A DNA stretch of 41,043 bases, taken from contig JASJAW010000016.1 in NCBI GenBank assembly GCA_030066795.1, positions 1 to 41,043 on the forward strand, written 5' to 3'. The notes below the pieces were generated by a model. The model did no database searches. It saw nothing but the letters and a program-made list of their open reading frames with translations, and had not been told where the DNA came from. Origin of the DNA: Dinoroseobacter sp. Its GTDB lineage: Bacteria > Pseudomonadota > Alphaproteobacteria > Rhodobacterales > Rhodobacteraceae. Below, piece by piece: positions 10,497-18,776 of this stretch. Position 1 is the stretch's first letter, and every line of letters begins with the position of its first letter. A program made the position numbers and the translations under genes.

Positions 10497-11668
10497 AAGT
10501 GCTTACACAAGTCGCCATTATTGGTGGCGGTCCGTCGGGGCTGCTGCTGTCACAATTGCTGCACAACGCCGGGATCGATACCGTCATTCTGGAGCGTCAA
10601 AGCCGCGTGCATGTTTTGTCGCGTATCCGCGCTGGTGTGCTCGAACAGGGACTGGTCGCGTTGATGGAGGAGGCTGGTGTCGGCGACCGGGTTCGTACGG
10701 AAGGTTTGCTGCATGATGGGACCATTCTGGCCTACGACAATGACCAGTTTCGTATCGATTTCTCTGCCCATGTAGACCAACCGGTTGTTGTCTATGGCCA
10801 GACGGAGGTGACACGCGATCTGTATGCTTCGCTTGATGCCCGTGCCGGCAGGATCTTTCATGGAGTGGAGGATGTTACCCTTCATGATCTCGACAGCGAT
10901 GCCCCGTTCGTTGCTTTCAGCCACGAAGGTCAGGAGAAGCGTTTGGACTGCGAATTTGTTGCCGGTTGCGACGGGTTTCATGGTGTATCGCGCAAAGCAA
11001 TTCCTCCAAGCGTCCGGCGGGAATATGAAAAGGTCTATCCTTTTGGCTGGCTCGGGCTTTTGTCCGAAACCCCCCCGGTCCATGAGGAACTGATCTATGC
11101 AAATTCCGAGCGCGGTTTTGCGTTGTGTTCGATGCGCAGTCCCACTTTGTCGCGCTACTATGTTCAATGCAATTTGGACGAGACGGCCGAAAGCTGGAGT
11201 GACGACGCGTTTTGGGACGAGCTACGGCGCCGGTTGCCGGATGCGTATTCAGAATGTCTGCAAACCGGCCCTTCAGTCGAAAAGTCCATCGCTCCATTGC
11301 GCAGTTTTGTCTGCGAACCAATGCAATGGGGGCGGTTGTTCTTATGCGGGGATGCGGCACATATCGTGCCACCGACCGGAGCCAAAGGCCTAAACTCAGC
11401 AGCATCAGACGTGCACTACCTGAACCAAGGATTGCGGGCCTGGTACAGCGAAGGAGACCGTGAAGCGATAGCGCGGTATTCCGAGCGTGCCTTGGCGCGG
11501 GTCTGGAAGGTCGAGCGGTTCAGTTGGTGGATGACGTCTCTGTTACATCGCTTCCCGGACCAATCGGAATTTGATCTGAAAATGCAACGTGCGGAGCTCG
11601 CATTCCTGCGGGAGGACAGCGCCGCGCAGGAAGCTTTGGCACGTAACTATGTGGGGCTACCGTATTGA
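10493..11668 (+). CDS. pobA: 4-hydroxybenzoate 3-monooxygenase
   Basis: FAD enzyme that hydroxylates 4-hydroxybenzoate to protocatechuate using NAD(P)H and O2, feeding the pca genes directly downstream. The 391-residue length is standard. It has the N-terminal dinucleotide fold (VAIIGGGPSGLLLSQLL), SRIRAGVLEQG, the conserved CDGFHGVSR segment, and the FAD ribityl motif GDAAHIVPPTGAKGLN. Start choice: the ATG at 10493 gives the family's usual N-terminus; it lacks a clear ribosome site but overlaps the stop of a 28-codon leader ORF. The next gene, pcaC, begins 1 nt after its stop, showing a single operon. A pobR or pcaQ regulator is not seen in the window. Confidence 0.96.
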   Translation: MKVLTQVAIIGGGPSGLLLSQLLHNAGIDTVILERQSRVHVLSRIRAGVLEQGLVALMEEAGVGDRVRTEGLLHDGTILAYDNDQFRIDFSAHVDQPVVVYGQTEVTRDLYASLDARAGRIFHGVEDVTLHDLDSDAPFVAFSHEGQEKRLDCEFVAGCDGFHGVSRKAIPPSVRREYEKVYPFGWLGLLSETPPVHEELIYANSERGFALCSMRSPTLSRYYVQCNLDETAESWSDDAFWDELRRRLPDAYSECLQTGPSVEKSIAPLRSFVCEPMQWGRLFLCGDAAHIVPPTGAKGLNSAASDVHYLNQGLRAWYSEGDREAIARYSERALARVWKVERFSWWMTSLLHRFPDQSEFDLKMQRAELAFLREDSAAQEALARNYVGLPY

Positions 11669-11669
11669 G

Positions 11670-12056
11670 ATGACAGACCGACATGAGAAGGGAATGGCGG
11701 TCCGGCGCGAAGTGCTTGGCGATGCCCATGTGGACAGAGCAGAAGCCGGAACGACCGACCTTGATGCGGCGTTTCAGGACCTGATCACGGAAGGTGCGTG
11801 GGGCACCGTTTGGGCGTCGGATGCGATCACCCGGCGAGAGCGATCCATGCTCACCGTCGCTTTGCTGGCAGCAACTGGGAATTTTGAGGAAATTCCAATG
11901 CATATCCGGGCAACCTCACGCACTGGCGCAACGTCTCAGGACATTGCTGAAGCTCTGCAGCATGTGGCGATCTACGCAGGAGTGCCGAAAGCCAACCATG
12001 CCTTGAAACTGGCCAAGGCGACATTCGCAGAAATGGAGGCGGAGCGCGATGGATGA
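11670..12056 (+). CDS. pcaC: 4-carboxymuconolactone decarboxylase
   Basis: Decarboxylates gamma-carboxymuconolactone to beta-ketoadipate enol-lactone. The 128-residue single-domain protein has the usual length. It shows the CMD-family core: GTVWASDAITRRERSMLTVA, then the conserved helix with NFEEIPMHIRATSRTG and HVAIYAGVPKANHALK. The start at 11670 lies 1 nt after the pobA stop. No strong ribosome site is present, consistent with translational coupling. Its 3' end overlaps pcaH by 8 nt. As a stand-alone PcaC (not fused to PcaD), it leaves the next step, enol-lactone hydrolysis, without an encoded enzyme in this operon. Confidence 0.95.
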   Translation: MTDRHEKGMAVRREVLGDAHVDRAEAGTTDLDAAFQDLITEGAWGTVWASDAITRRERSMLTVALLAATGNFEEIPMHIRATSRTGATSQDIAEALQHVAIYAGVPKANHALKLAKATFAEMEAERDG

Positions 12057-12786
12057 CCCTTATGACACCGCGCCGCTGATCCCGCGGGACCGGACGGCAC
12101 ATCCAGTGGCTTTGGACGTCGACTACAAGACCTCTGTCACACGGTCCCCATCGCTGCCACTTCTGTCTCTCGAAAGCACTTTGACTGAAGAGTCAGGGCC
12201 ACGCTTCGGGCATGACCTGATTGGCGCACTCGACAACAACCTGATCCTGAATTGGTCGCAGGGCGCCGCACCCGCCATCGGAGAACGTATTCGCGTGCAT
12301 GGCCGTGTATTGGATGAAATCGGCCGTCCCGTTCCTGAAACTTTGATCGAGATCTGGCAAGCCAATGCTGGTGGGCGCTACCGGCATGTCAAGGATACCT
12401 ACTTCGCGCCGCTTGATCCAAACTTTGGCGGCTGTGGGCGTACCTTGACCGATGCCGAAGGACGCTATGAATTTTTGACGATCCGCCCAGGTGCGTATCC
12501 ATGGCCCAACCGAGGCAATGACTGGCGCCCGATGCACATCCATTTCAGTGTTTTTGGCCACGCATTCGGGCAGCGTCTGATCACGCAGATGTACTTCGAG
12601 GGCGATCCGCTGATCGCACGATGCCCCATCGTCACGACAATTAAGGAAAAAAGCCAGATCGACAGGCTGGTGGCCCCGCTCGACTTGGCAGCCTCGAAAC
12701 CGCTCGATTACCTCGCCTACAAATTCGACATTGTGCTGCGTGGGCGGCGTCAGAGTTACTTCGAGAACCGACCGGAGGGGATGTAA
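12049..12786 (+). CDS. pcaH: protocatechuate 3,4-dioxygenase beta subunit
   Basis: With PcaG forms the non-haem Fe(III) intradiol dioxygenase that opens protocatechuate to 3-carboxy-cis,cis-muconate. The 245-residue beta subunit carries all four expected iron ligands, at about Tyr111 (GGRYRH), Tyr150 (PGAYPW), His163 and His165 (HIHF). It also has the N-terminal beta-subunit extension and the signature LDPNFGGCGRTLTDAEGRY. The start overlaps pcaC by 8 nt, and the stop is followed immediately by the pcaG ATG. The tight packing fits equal production of both subunits. Confidence 0.97.
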   Translation: MDDPYDTAPLIPRDRTAHPVALDVDYKTSVTRSPSLPLLSLESTLTEESGPRFGHDLIGALDNNLILNWSQGAAPAIGERIRVHGRVLDEIGRPVPETLIEIWQANAGGRYRHVKDTYFAPLDPNFGGCGRTLTDAEGRYEFLTIRPGAYPWPNRGNDWRPMHIHFSVFGHAFGQRLITQMYFEGDPLIARCPIVTTIKEKSQIDRLVAPLDLAASKPLDYLAYKFDIVLRGRRQSYFENRPEGM

Positions 12787-13386
12787 ATGACACAATCTCT
12801 GGAGATCTTGCGCGAAACGCCCTCCCAAACCGCTGGGCCTTACGTCCATATTGGTTGCATTCCAAGATTTGCGGGTCTTGCCGGGCTTTACCCCGAAGAC
12901 CTCGGGCATTCGCCGATCTCTGAAGGGGTGCGCGGCGAGATCATTACGATTTCAGGGTCGGTCTATGATGGCACTGGCTGGGCCATGCGGGATGCCATGC
13001 TTGAAAGCTGGCAGGCGGATGCGGCAGGGACGTTTCCTGGCTCACCCGGCGCTGATCCGGCTGTAAGCGGCTTCTGCCGCTTTGCTGCGGATGGTGAGAG
13101 CGGGGAGTTTACATTGCGCACCGTTAAACCCGGCTCTGTAGCCATGCGGGACGGCCGCAGACAGGCGCCCCACATCGCGCTTTGGATCGTAGCGCGCGGG
13201 ATCAATCTCGGGTTGGCTACGCGAGTTTACTTTTCGGACGAGGACAACCGCGCCGATCCGGTCCTGTCACGGATCGAACAACGCCCGCGAGTGGAAACCA
13301 TGATCGCGCAGGCCACAGGACCGGCTGCGTATCGCTTTGATATCCGGCTGCAGGGACCGGGTGAAACCGTTTTTCTGGATATCTAG
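12787..13386 (+). CDS. pcaG: protocatechuate 3,4-dioxygenase alpha subunit
   Basis: Alpha subunit of the intradiol dioxygenase, paired with PcaH. The 199-residue protein has the alpha-subunit start (ETPSQTAGPYVHIG), a shorter intradiol fold and the conserved PHIALWIVARGINLGLATRVYF segment. As expected for alpha subunits it lacks the full set of iron ligands, which the beta subunit supplies. Its ATG directly follows the pcaH stop codon with no gap, so ribosomes probably reinitiate. The pcaB start follows 5 nt after its stop. Confidence 0.96.
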   Translation: MTQSLEILRETPSQTAGPYVHIGCIPRFAGLAGLYPEDLGHSPISEGVRGEIITISGSVYDGTGWAMRDAMLESWQADAAGTFPGSPGADPAVSGFCRFAADGESGEFTLRTVKPGSVAMRDGRRQAPHIALWIVARGINLGLATRVYFSDEDNRADPVLSRIEQRPRVETMIAQATGPAAYRFDIRLQGPGETVFLDI

Positions 13387-13391
13387 CCACT

Positions 13392-14444
13392 ATGAGCGTG
13401 AGCGTTTTTGAACATGTCGCCCTGTCTGGGCTGTTCGGCGACCCGGAGATACAGGGCTTGTTTTCGGCGAAGGCGCAGCTCGGTCATATGCTTGCGTTCG
13501 AACGCGCCTTAGCTGTCGCGCTACACGCGGCGGGTGAGATCGATACGCAGGCGAAAGAAGCAGCTTGCCGGGCAGTAGATGCGTTCGAGCCAGACTGGAC
13601 GGGTCTGAACAAGGGTGCTGCGCGGGATGGTGTGGTCGTGCCGGAGCTGGCAAGACAGCTGCGGTCTGGTGTTTCCCTGTACGACGGTATTCATGCCGGA
13701 GCGACGTCGCAGGATGTCACGGACACCGCTACAGCCTTGACCTTACGCGGTGTTTCAGAGGTTTTTGATGCGCGCTTGGCTTCTGTGCTCTCCCGCCTCC
13801 AGGACCTGAACGCTCGCTTTGGGGCACGCGAGATGATCGGCCGTACGCGGATGCAGGCTGCTGTTCCCATCTTGGCTGGGCATCGGATCGAAAGCTGGAG
13901 CGCCCCGTTGGCGCAAGCGCACAAGCAGCTGCAGGATGTCACGTCCGACATAGCCATCCTAACTCTTGGCGGCCCGGTTGGAGATGGCCGGAGTTTCGGG
14001 GCGTCGCGCGATAAGATCGCGGCCCATATGGCTCTTGCGCTGGGCTTGTCGACGAGCGGGGGTGTGCCACAAACGGATCGCAGGCACCTCGTAAGCTATG
14101 GAGACTGGCTGTCACATCTGAGTGGCGTACTAGGCAAGATGGGGCAGGATATCGCGCTCATGGCGCAGCAGGGACTTGACGAGATCGTCCTTACGGGGGG
14201 CGGCCAGTCCTCTGCCATGGCGCACAAGCAAAACCCGGTTTTGGCTGAGCTTCTGGTGACACTTGCCCGGTTCAACGCGGCGCTTGTGGGCGCGCTCCAC
14301 AGCTGCTTGCTGCACGAGCAGGAGAGGTCAGGCGCTGCATGGGCACTGGAATGGATGGTGTTGCCGCAAATGGTGGTGGCGACCGGTCGTGGTTTGACCG
14401 CTGCGCAGGCGCTTCTGGAGCAGATCGTCGAGATCGCGCCTTGA
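13392..14444 (+). CDS. pcaB: 3-carboxy-cis,cis-muconate cycloisomerase
   Basis: Converts 3-carboxy-cis,cis-muconate to gamma-carboxymuconolactone, the step between PcaGH and PcaC. It belongs to the fumarase/aspartase superfamily; the signature loop GGQSSAMAHKQNPVLAE is complete and HAGATSQDVTDTA forms the first active-site region. At 350 residues it is shorter than the roughly 450-residue enzymes of pseudomonads and lacks most of the C-terminal domain. The sequence ends cleanly with no frameshift visible, so this looks like the short form and not a truncation. It starts 5 nt after pcaG and is followed 7 nt later by a transporter gene. Confidence 0.93.
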   Translation: MSVSVFEHVALSGLFGDPEIQGLFSAKAQLGHMLAFERALAVALHAAGEIDTQAKEAACRAVDAFEPDWTGLNKGAARDGVVVPELARQLRSGVSLYDGIHAGATSQDVTDTATALTLRGVSEVFDARLASVLSRLQDLNARFGAREMIGRTRMQAAVPILAGHRIESWSAPLAQAHKQLQDVTSDIAILTLGGPVGDGRSFGASRDKIAAHMALALGLSTSGGVPQTDRRHLVSYGDWLSHLSGVLGKMGQDIALMAQQGLDEIVLTGGGQSSAMAHKQNPVLAELLVTLARFNAALVGALHSCLLHEQERSGAAWALEWMVLPQMVVATGRGLTAAQALLEQIVEIAP

Positions 14445-14451
14445 GACCGGC

Positions 14452-15201
14452 ATGATTGATTTGAGCGGGACGGCTCTCGCTGTCATCTTTGTTGCACTCG
14501 CCCTCGGCGGTATTTTGAAAGGCGCAACCGGGGCTGGGGTTCCGGTGATCGCGGTGCCGGTGATTGCTGCGTTTTACGATGTGCGTCTCGCGGTGGCGCT
14601 GATCGCCGTGCCTAACTTCTTTACCAATTGCTGGCAGCTCTGGAAATTCCGCGCACACCATCTGTCCACTGCCTTCACGTGGGTGTTTGCTGCCTCCGGC
14701 GCGCTTGGCGCGATAGTTGGAACGGTCTTGCTGGCCACGCTTCCTGCAGAGCCTTTGATGCTGCTGGTTGCAATCTCGGTAACAGGCTACGTGGCGCTCC
14801 GCGTCGTGGTGCCCGAATTTCAGCTTCAGCTTGCGGTAGCCCGGCGCATCGTTTGGCCGGTCGGACTGGTCGCAGGCCTTTTGCAAGGTGCCGCGGGTAT
14901 CTCAGCCCCGGTCTCGGTCAGTTTCCTGAATGCGCTACGGCTTCCGCGACCTGCTTTTATCGCGACAATCTCCGCTTTCTTTGCCGCGATGACTGTCACG
15001 CAAATCCCGACTCTTGCGCTCGCTGGGCTGATGACTCCGATGATTCTGACGCTTGGTGTCGTCGCAGTTCTGCCGATCTTTGCCTTCATGCCGGTCGGCG
15101 CATGGCTCGCCCAACGAATGTCGCAGCACGGGTTTGACCGGTTGGTTCTGAGCTTTCTGAGTGTGCTGGCGCTAAAGCTGTTTTACGACGCCTTGGTCTA
15201 A
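14452..15201 (+). CDS. TSUP (TauE/SafE) family transporter
   Basis: A 249-residue integral membrane protein with about eight hydrophobic segments and the duplicated glycine-rich TauE/SafE motif. The N-terminal copy is GGILKGATGAGVPVIAVPV and the second is GLLQGAAGISAPVSVSFL. The family moves small organic or sulfur anions. Its place as last gene of the pob/pca operon, 7 nt after pcaB, suggests transport of an aromatic acid or a pathway anion, but this is context only. The stop lies 5 bp from the stop of convergent metF-like gene, leaving no space for an intrinsic terminator. Confidence 0.85.
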   Translation: MIDLSGTALAVIFVALALGGILKGATGAGVPVIAVPVIAAFYDVRLAVALIAVPNFFTNCWQLWKFRAHHLSTAFTWVFAASGALGAIVGTVLLATLPAEPLMLLVAISVTGYVALRVVVPEFQLQLAVARRIVWPVGLVAGLLQGAAGISAPVSVSFLNALRLPRPAFIATISAFFAAMTVTQIPTLALAGLMTPMILTLGVVAVLPIFAFMPVGAWLAQRMSQHGFDRLVLSFLSVLALKLFYDALV

Positions 15202-15206
15202 GCCAC

Positions 15207-16118
15207 TTATCCCGGCGAGCGCTGCGCGCGCAGATCCGCCTGTGCCGCGGTCATATACTCCGCGCTGGCACGGATGCCGCCCAGCGGGAACACATGCAGT
15301 TGCGCAATATGCGTCGGTGTGCCCTTGCTCAGTTCCGTTTCGAGGTCCGCAAGCAGTGAAGTGGGCTCGATCGGTTTCAGAAGCTTGGTGACATCGCGCG
15401 CACGTTTTTGGAGGACGCGTAGCGACGGACCCACACCACAGGCGATGGCGAACCTCAGCAAGGTTTGGAGCTTAGCCGGTCCGGCAATCCCGATATGAAT
15501 GGGCAATTCGATGCCCTCGGCTGCATAGCGCCGCGCCCAGTCGACGATGGGCTTCGCCTCGAACGCAAATTGGGTCACAAGGGCCATCTGCGCGTCCGTG
15601 CGCTGTGCGAACGCTTGCTTCCATCGTGCGGCCTCATCTACCAGGTGTGTCGTACCGTCGGGGTCGATATCGCGGTTGCCTTCGGGGTGACCGGCCACGT
15701 GAAGCCGGGTGAAACCATATTTGTCGAACAGACCGCTTTCCAGCAATTGCATCGAGCTATGGAAGTCGCCAACGGGCTGGCCAATCCCACCCGCCAGAAC
15801 CAAGGCTTCATTCACGCCGGCTTCGTCGCGATAGGCGCGCAACCAGTCCTCAAGTTGTGTGGCATCCCTTACAATCCGAGCCGGTATATGCGGCATCACG
15901 GGAAAGCCCTCTTCCTGAAGGCGCTGCGCTGTCGCCAGCATTTCATCAAATGGCGTGCCGTCCAGATGCGCGACGTAGACCCGTGTCCCGGCCGGAAGCA
16001 GGGTGGAGAAACTGTCGATCTTTGCTGCAGTGCGCGGCATCACTTCGATCGAAAACGTTGCCAGCGGATTGTGAAGCGCCACCGGGCTATCCTGTCCCGG
16101 AAAAGGGATAATGGTCAT
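15207..16118 (-). CDS. methylenetetrahydrofolate reductase-like protein
   Basis: A 303-residue TIM-barrel protein of the MTHFR/MetF superfamily, which reduces methylene- to methyl-tetrahydrofolate or the reverse in C1 catabolism. Visible elements: the ATFSIEVMPRTAAKI start, which replaces the usual SFEFFPP, VMPHIPARIV, ALVLAGG, LHVAGHPEGNRD and TQFAFEAKPIVDW. These correspond to the core strands and FAD-binding region. I chose ATG 16118, with GGAG six bases upstream, over an ATG four codons earlier. It follows the FAD oxidase on the same strand after 124 bp of hairpin-rich sequence. Short MetF variants in roseobacters often serve demethylation pathways, so a role in methionine synthesis is not certain. 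Confidence 0.8.
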   Translation of the reverse strand: MTIIPFPGQDSPVALHNPLATFSIEVMPRTAAKIDSFSTLLPAGTRVYVAHLDGTPFDEMLATAQRLQEEGFPVMPHIPARIVRDATQLEDWLRAYRDEAGVNEALVLAGGIGQPVGDFHSSMQLLESGLFDKYGFTRLHVAGHPEGNRDIDPDGTTHLVDEAARWKQAFAQRTDAQMALVTQFAFEAKPIVDWARRYAAEGIELPIHIGIAGPAKLQTLLRFAIACGVGPSLRVLQKRARDVTKLLKPIEPTSLLADLETELSKGTPTHIAQLHVFPLGGIRASAEYMTAAQADLRAQRSPG

Positions 16119-16139
16119 GTCCGTCTCCATCGCACGGGG

Positions 16140-16203
16140 CCGGCCAAGGCCGGTGATGTCGAACGTAGCCCGGAACGGGCCACCTCAAGTGGTCTGGATC
16201 AGA
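16140..16203 (-). promoter_or_regulatory. cluster of small hairpins upstream of the metF-like gene
   Basis: Four short inverted repeats occur within 64 bp: CCGGCC-aa-GGCCGG (16140-16153), GCCCG-gaa-CGGGC (16168-16180), CCAC-ctcaa-GTGG (about 16180-16192) and TCTG-gat-CAGA (16193-16203). They would form a structured 5' leader in the metF-like transcript. I could not match them to a SAM-II or other known riboswitch pattern. Confidence 0.3.
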
Positions 16204-16242
16204 CACATAAGCGATTGTTTTCGGCATTCGACAGTCCCGCGA

Positions 16243-17646
16243 CTAGCTCAGAAGGATTTTCCCCGGATTGAGGATATTGTCCGGGTCAAGGGCGGTTTTG
16301 ATTGCGGCCATCACATCGGTGGATTCGCCGATCTCTGCTCTGAGGTAACTGGCCTTTCCCTGTCCAATGCCGTGTTCGCCCGTGCAGGTGCCGTCATGAG
16401 CATGCGCCAAGTCGGCCAGCCAATGCGTGAAGTGCTCCGCTTTAATTAAATCGTCTGGGTTATGCTCGTCCAGCAGCAACAGGCAATGAAAATTGCCGTC
16501 CCCGGCGTGGCCGACGATCGGGGCCATCAGGTCGAGTTTTTCCAGCTGCATCTGCGCGGCTGTAACACAAGCGGCGAGCTGCGATATGGGTACGCAGATA
16601 TCTGTGGACAATGCCTTACACCCGGGTCGAAGCGCGATGGAGGCCCAATACGCATCGTGTCGTGCCTGCCAGAGGGCCGTGCGGTCCTCTGCGCGCCCGG
16701 ACCACGCGAAGTCGAACCCACCTGTGTCGTCTGCAATCTCGCCAAAGGTTTGGGCCTGCTCTGCAACCGACGCCTTTGACCCGTGAAACTCTAACAAAAG
16801 CAATGGTCCCTCAGGCAGCGACAGCTTTGAGTAAGCGTTGCAGGCTTTCACTTGCAGGCCATCGAGCAGTTCGATCCGAGCCATGGGCAAGCCCATCTGC
16901 ACGCTCAGGATAACAGCGTTACAGGCGGCCTCTACGCTGGGAAACGAGCATCGGGCCGAAGACATGGCTTCGGGAATGCCCTGCAGCTTCAGCGTCAGTT
17001 CCGTGATAATCCCCAATGTCCCTTCCGAACCGATGAGCAGTCGGGTTAGGTCATATCCGGCGGATGTTTTACGGGCGCGGCGCGCTGTTCGTACGGCGCG
17101 CCCATCGGCCATAACCGCTTCAAGAGCAATCACATTGTCCCGCATCGTTCCATAGCGCACTGCATTTGTCCCCGACGCGCGCGTTGCGGCCATCCCGCCA
17201 AGCGAGGCATCTGCACCCGGATCGATTGGAAAGAACAACCCTTGGTCTCGTAAATGGGTGTTGAGCTGCTTGCGGGTTACCCCCGGCTGGATACGGCAAT
17301 CCAGATCTTCAGCATGGACCTCCAACACCTTTTGCATGTGGCTTAAATCAAGGCTTATGCCGCCGCCCGGAGCGTTGAGGTGGCCTTCGAGCGAGGTGCC
17401 GGTACCGAACGGAATAAGTGGGGTGCGGTGGTCGGCGCAGATACGGACTATCTCGCTCACTTCTTCCGTGGAGGATGCAAAGACAACCGCGTCCGCTGGT
17501 TGGTTGGGCAGCCAGGTTGTCGTGTGGGCGTGTTGTGCGCGTATCGCTGCGCCGGTCTGTAGTCGGTCGCCGAAGCGTTGTTTGAGAATCCCCACGGTGG
17601 AGGCGATGCCATCTTCGTTACGGGGCAGAGTGCCAACCAGCGCCAT
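16243..17646 (-). CDS. FAD-linked oxidase, D-lactate dehydrogenase (cytochrome)/GlcD type
   Basis: A 467-residue flavoprotein with an N-terminal FAD_binding_4 (PCMH) domain and a C-terminal FAD-oxidase domain. Marks: PFGTGTSLEGHLNAPGGGI, the FAD loop DPGADASLGGMAATRASGTN, GYDLTRLLIGSEGTLGIITE, the metal/substrate-site GHAGDGNFH, and GEHGIGQGK. These fit LDHD/GlcD-type oxidases of D-2-hydroxy acids. The ATG at 17646 has GGGAG eight bases upstream. It is unrelated in family to the quinone-linked Dld at 26295, so the two need not share a substrate. Upstream it is divergent from ribokinase; downstream the metF-like gene follows on the same strand. Confidence 0.87.
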   Translation of the reverse strand: MALVGTLPRNEDGIASTVGILKQRFGDRLQTGAAIRAQHAHTTTWLPNQPADAVVFASSTEEVSEIVRICADHRTPLIPFGTGTSLEGHLNAPGGGISLDLSHMQKVLEVHAEDLDCRIQPGVTRKQLNTHLRDQGLFFPIDPGADASLGGMAATRASGTNAVRYGTMRDNVIALEAVMADGRAVRTARRARKTSAGYDLTRLLIGSEGTLGIITELTLKLQGIPEAMSSARCSFPSVEAACNAVILSVQMGLPMARIELLDGLQVKACNAYSKLSLPEGPLLLLEFHGSKASVAEQAQTFGEIADDTGGFDFAWSGRAEDRTALWQARHDAYWASIALRPGCKALSTDICVPISQLAACVTAAQMQLEKLDLMAPIVGHAGDGNFHCLLLLDEHNPDDLIKAEHFTHWLADLAHAHDGTCTGEHGIGQGKASYLRAEIGESTDVMAAIKTALDPDNILNPGKILLS

Positions 17647-17816
17647 ATTGTATTCTCCCTTGGGTCTGTCCGAGAGTTGCCCGTCAGGAAGTGGAAAGGC
17701 AATGGGTCCGGCCTGTTGCACGGAACAACATCGTTTGCCCGCCGGAGCTTTCCCTGTGCGATTGCTTGCGCCTGGCTCCCATGCGACGCTGCCCTTGTAG
17801 AATGGATGGAGGTGAC

Positions 17817-18737
17817 ATGGGGCAAGGCATCGTGATCATGGGGATTTTCGTGGCGGATGCGGCGTTCACCGCTCCGCGTCTGCCCGTACTCGGAGAGACG
17901 CTTCTGGGCTCTGCCTTCGCGCTCGGACCGGGCGGAAAAGGGTCTAACCAAGCGATCGCAGCCGCACGTGCAGGAGGAAAGGCACATTTCGTCACCAGGC
18001 TTGGACAGGACGCCTTTGGCGATCTGGCCCAAAAGACCTGGACCGAGGCAGGGGTGCGCCAGCACGTTATCCTAAGCGACAATCCCACCGGGGCCGCATT
18101 CATATTTTTGGAAGAGGCGACAGGACAGAATGCGATCATCGTCTCAGCGGGAGCGGCCGCGGAACTGTCCCCGTCTGACATGACCGATCAGAGAGAACTG
18201 ATTGCAGACGCAGCGGTTTTCATGACCCAGTTGGAAGCCCCGATTGCCACAGCGCAGGCAGGCTTGCAAATCGCGCATGATGCCAGAGTAACAACCATCC
18301 TCAACCCGGCGCCGGCGGCGTCGCTTCCCGAGGGGATGCTGGCGTTGTGCGATCTCGTGACCCCGAACGAGAGCGAGGCGGAGGGGCTGACAGGCGTAGC
18401 AGTTGCTGACTTGGCATCGGCCGCCAATGCTGCAGATGCGCTCAAAGCGCAGGGTGCTGGGGCTGCGATTATTACACTGGGCGCACAGGGTGCATGGATC
18501 AACGCCGGCGGCCAGGCAAAACACATCCCCGCCCGCGATGCCGGTCCGGTGGTAGATACCACCGGGGCAGGCGATGCCTTTAACGGCGCTCTGGCCGTAG
18601 CGCTGGCGGAGGGCGCAACCGTCTTTGAAGCCGCCGAATTTGCGACTGCGGCGGCAGCCCTTTCGGTCAGCCGCGCGGGGGCGGGCGGCTCTATGGCCGC
18701 GCGCGCTGAAATCGACGCGTTGCTCGCCGATGGCTGA
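17817..18737 (+). CDS. rbsK: ribokinase (PfkB family)
   Basis: Phosphorylates D-ribose with ATP to ribose 5-phosphate. The 306-residue protein has the first PfkB signature, GPGGKGSNQAIAAARAGG, about 40 residues in, TPNESEAEGLTG in the middle, and the catalytic anion-hole motif DTTGAGDAFNGALA with its Asp base. The ATG at 17817 follows GGAGGTGAC. No ribose transporter or nucleosidase gene is adjacent, so a different pentose or nucleoside sugar is possible. A 17-bp imperfect repeat, TGTTG/CAACA at 17714-17730, lies in the divergent promoter region. Confidence 0.9.
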   Translation: MGQGIVIMGIFVADAAFTAPRLPVLGETLLGSAFALGPGGKGSNQAIAAARAGGKAHFVTRLGQDAFGDLAQKTWTEAGVRQHVILSDNPTGAAFIFLEEATGQNAIIVSAGAAAELSPSDMTDQRELIADAAVFMTQLEAPIATAQAGLQIAHDARVTTILNPAPAASLPEGMLALCDLVTPNESEAEGLTGVAVADLASAANAADALKAQGAGAAIITLGAQGAWINAGGQAKHIPARDAGPVVDTTGAGDAFNGALAVALAEGATVFEAAEFATAAAALSVSRAGAGGSMAARAEIDALLADG

Positions 18738-18776
18738 CAGGCTCGACAGAAGAGTTTGCGCGGCTAGCTCTGCCCC

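Noticed and set aside
16119..16242. SAM-II riboswitch before the metF-like gene
   Set aside because: The short pseudoknot pattern with its A-rich loops was not recognisable; only generic hairpins are seen.
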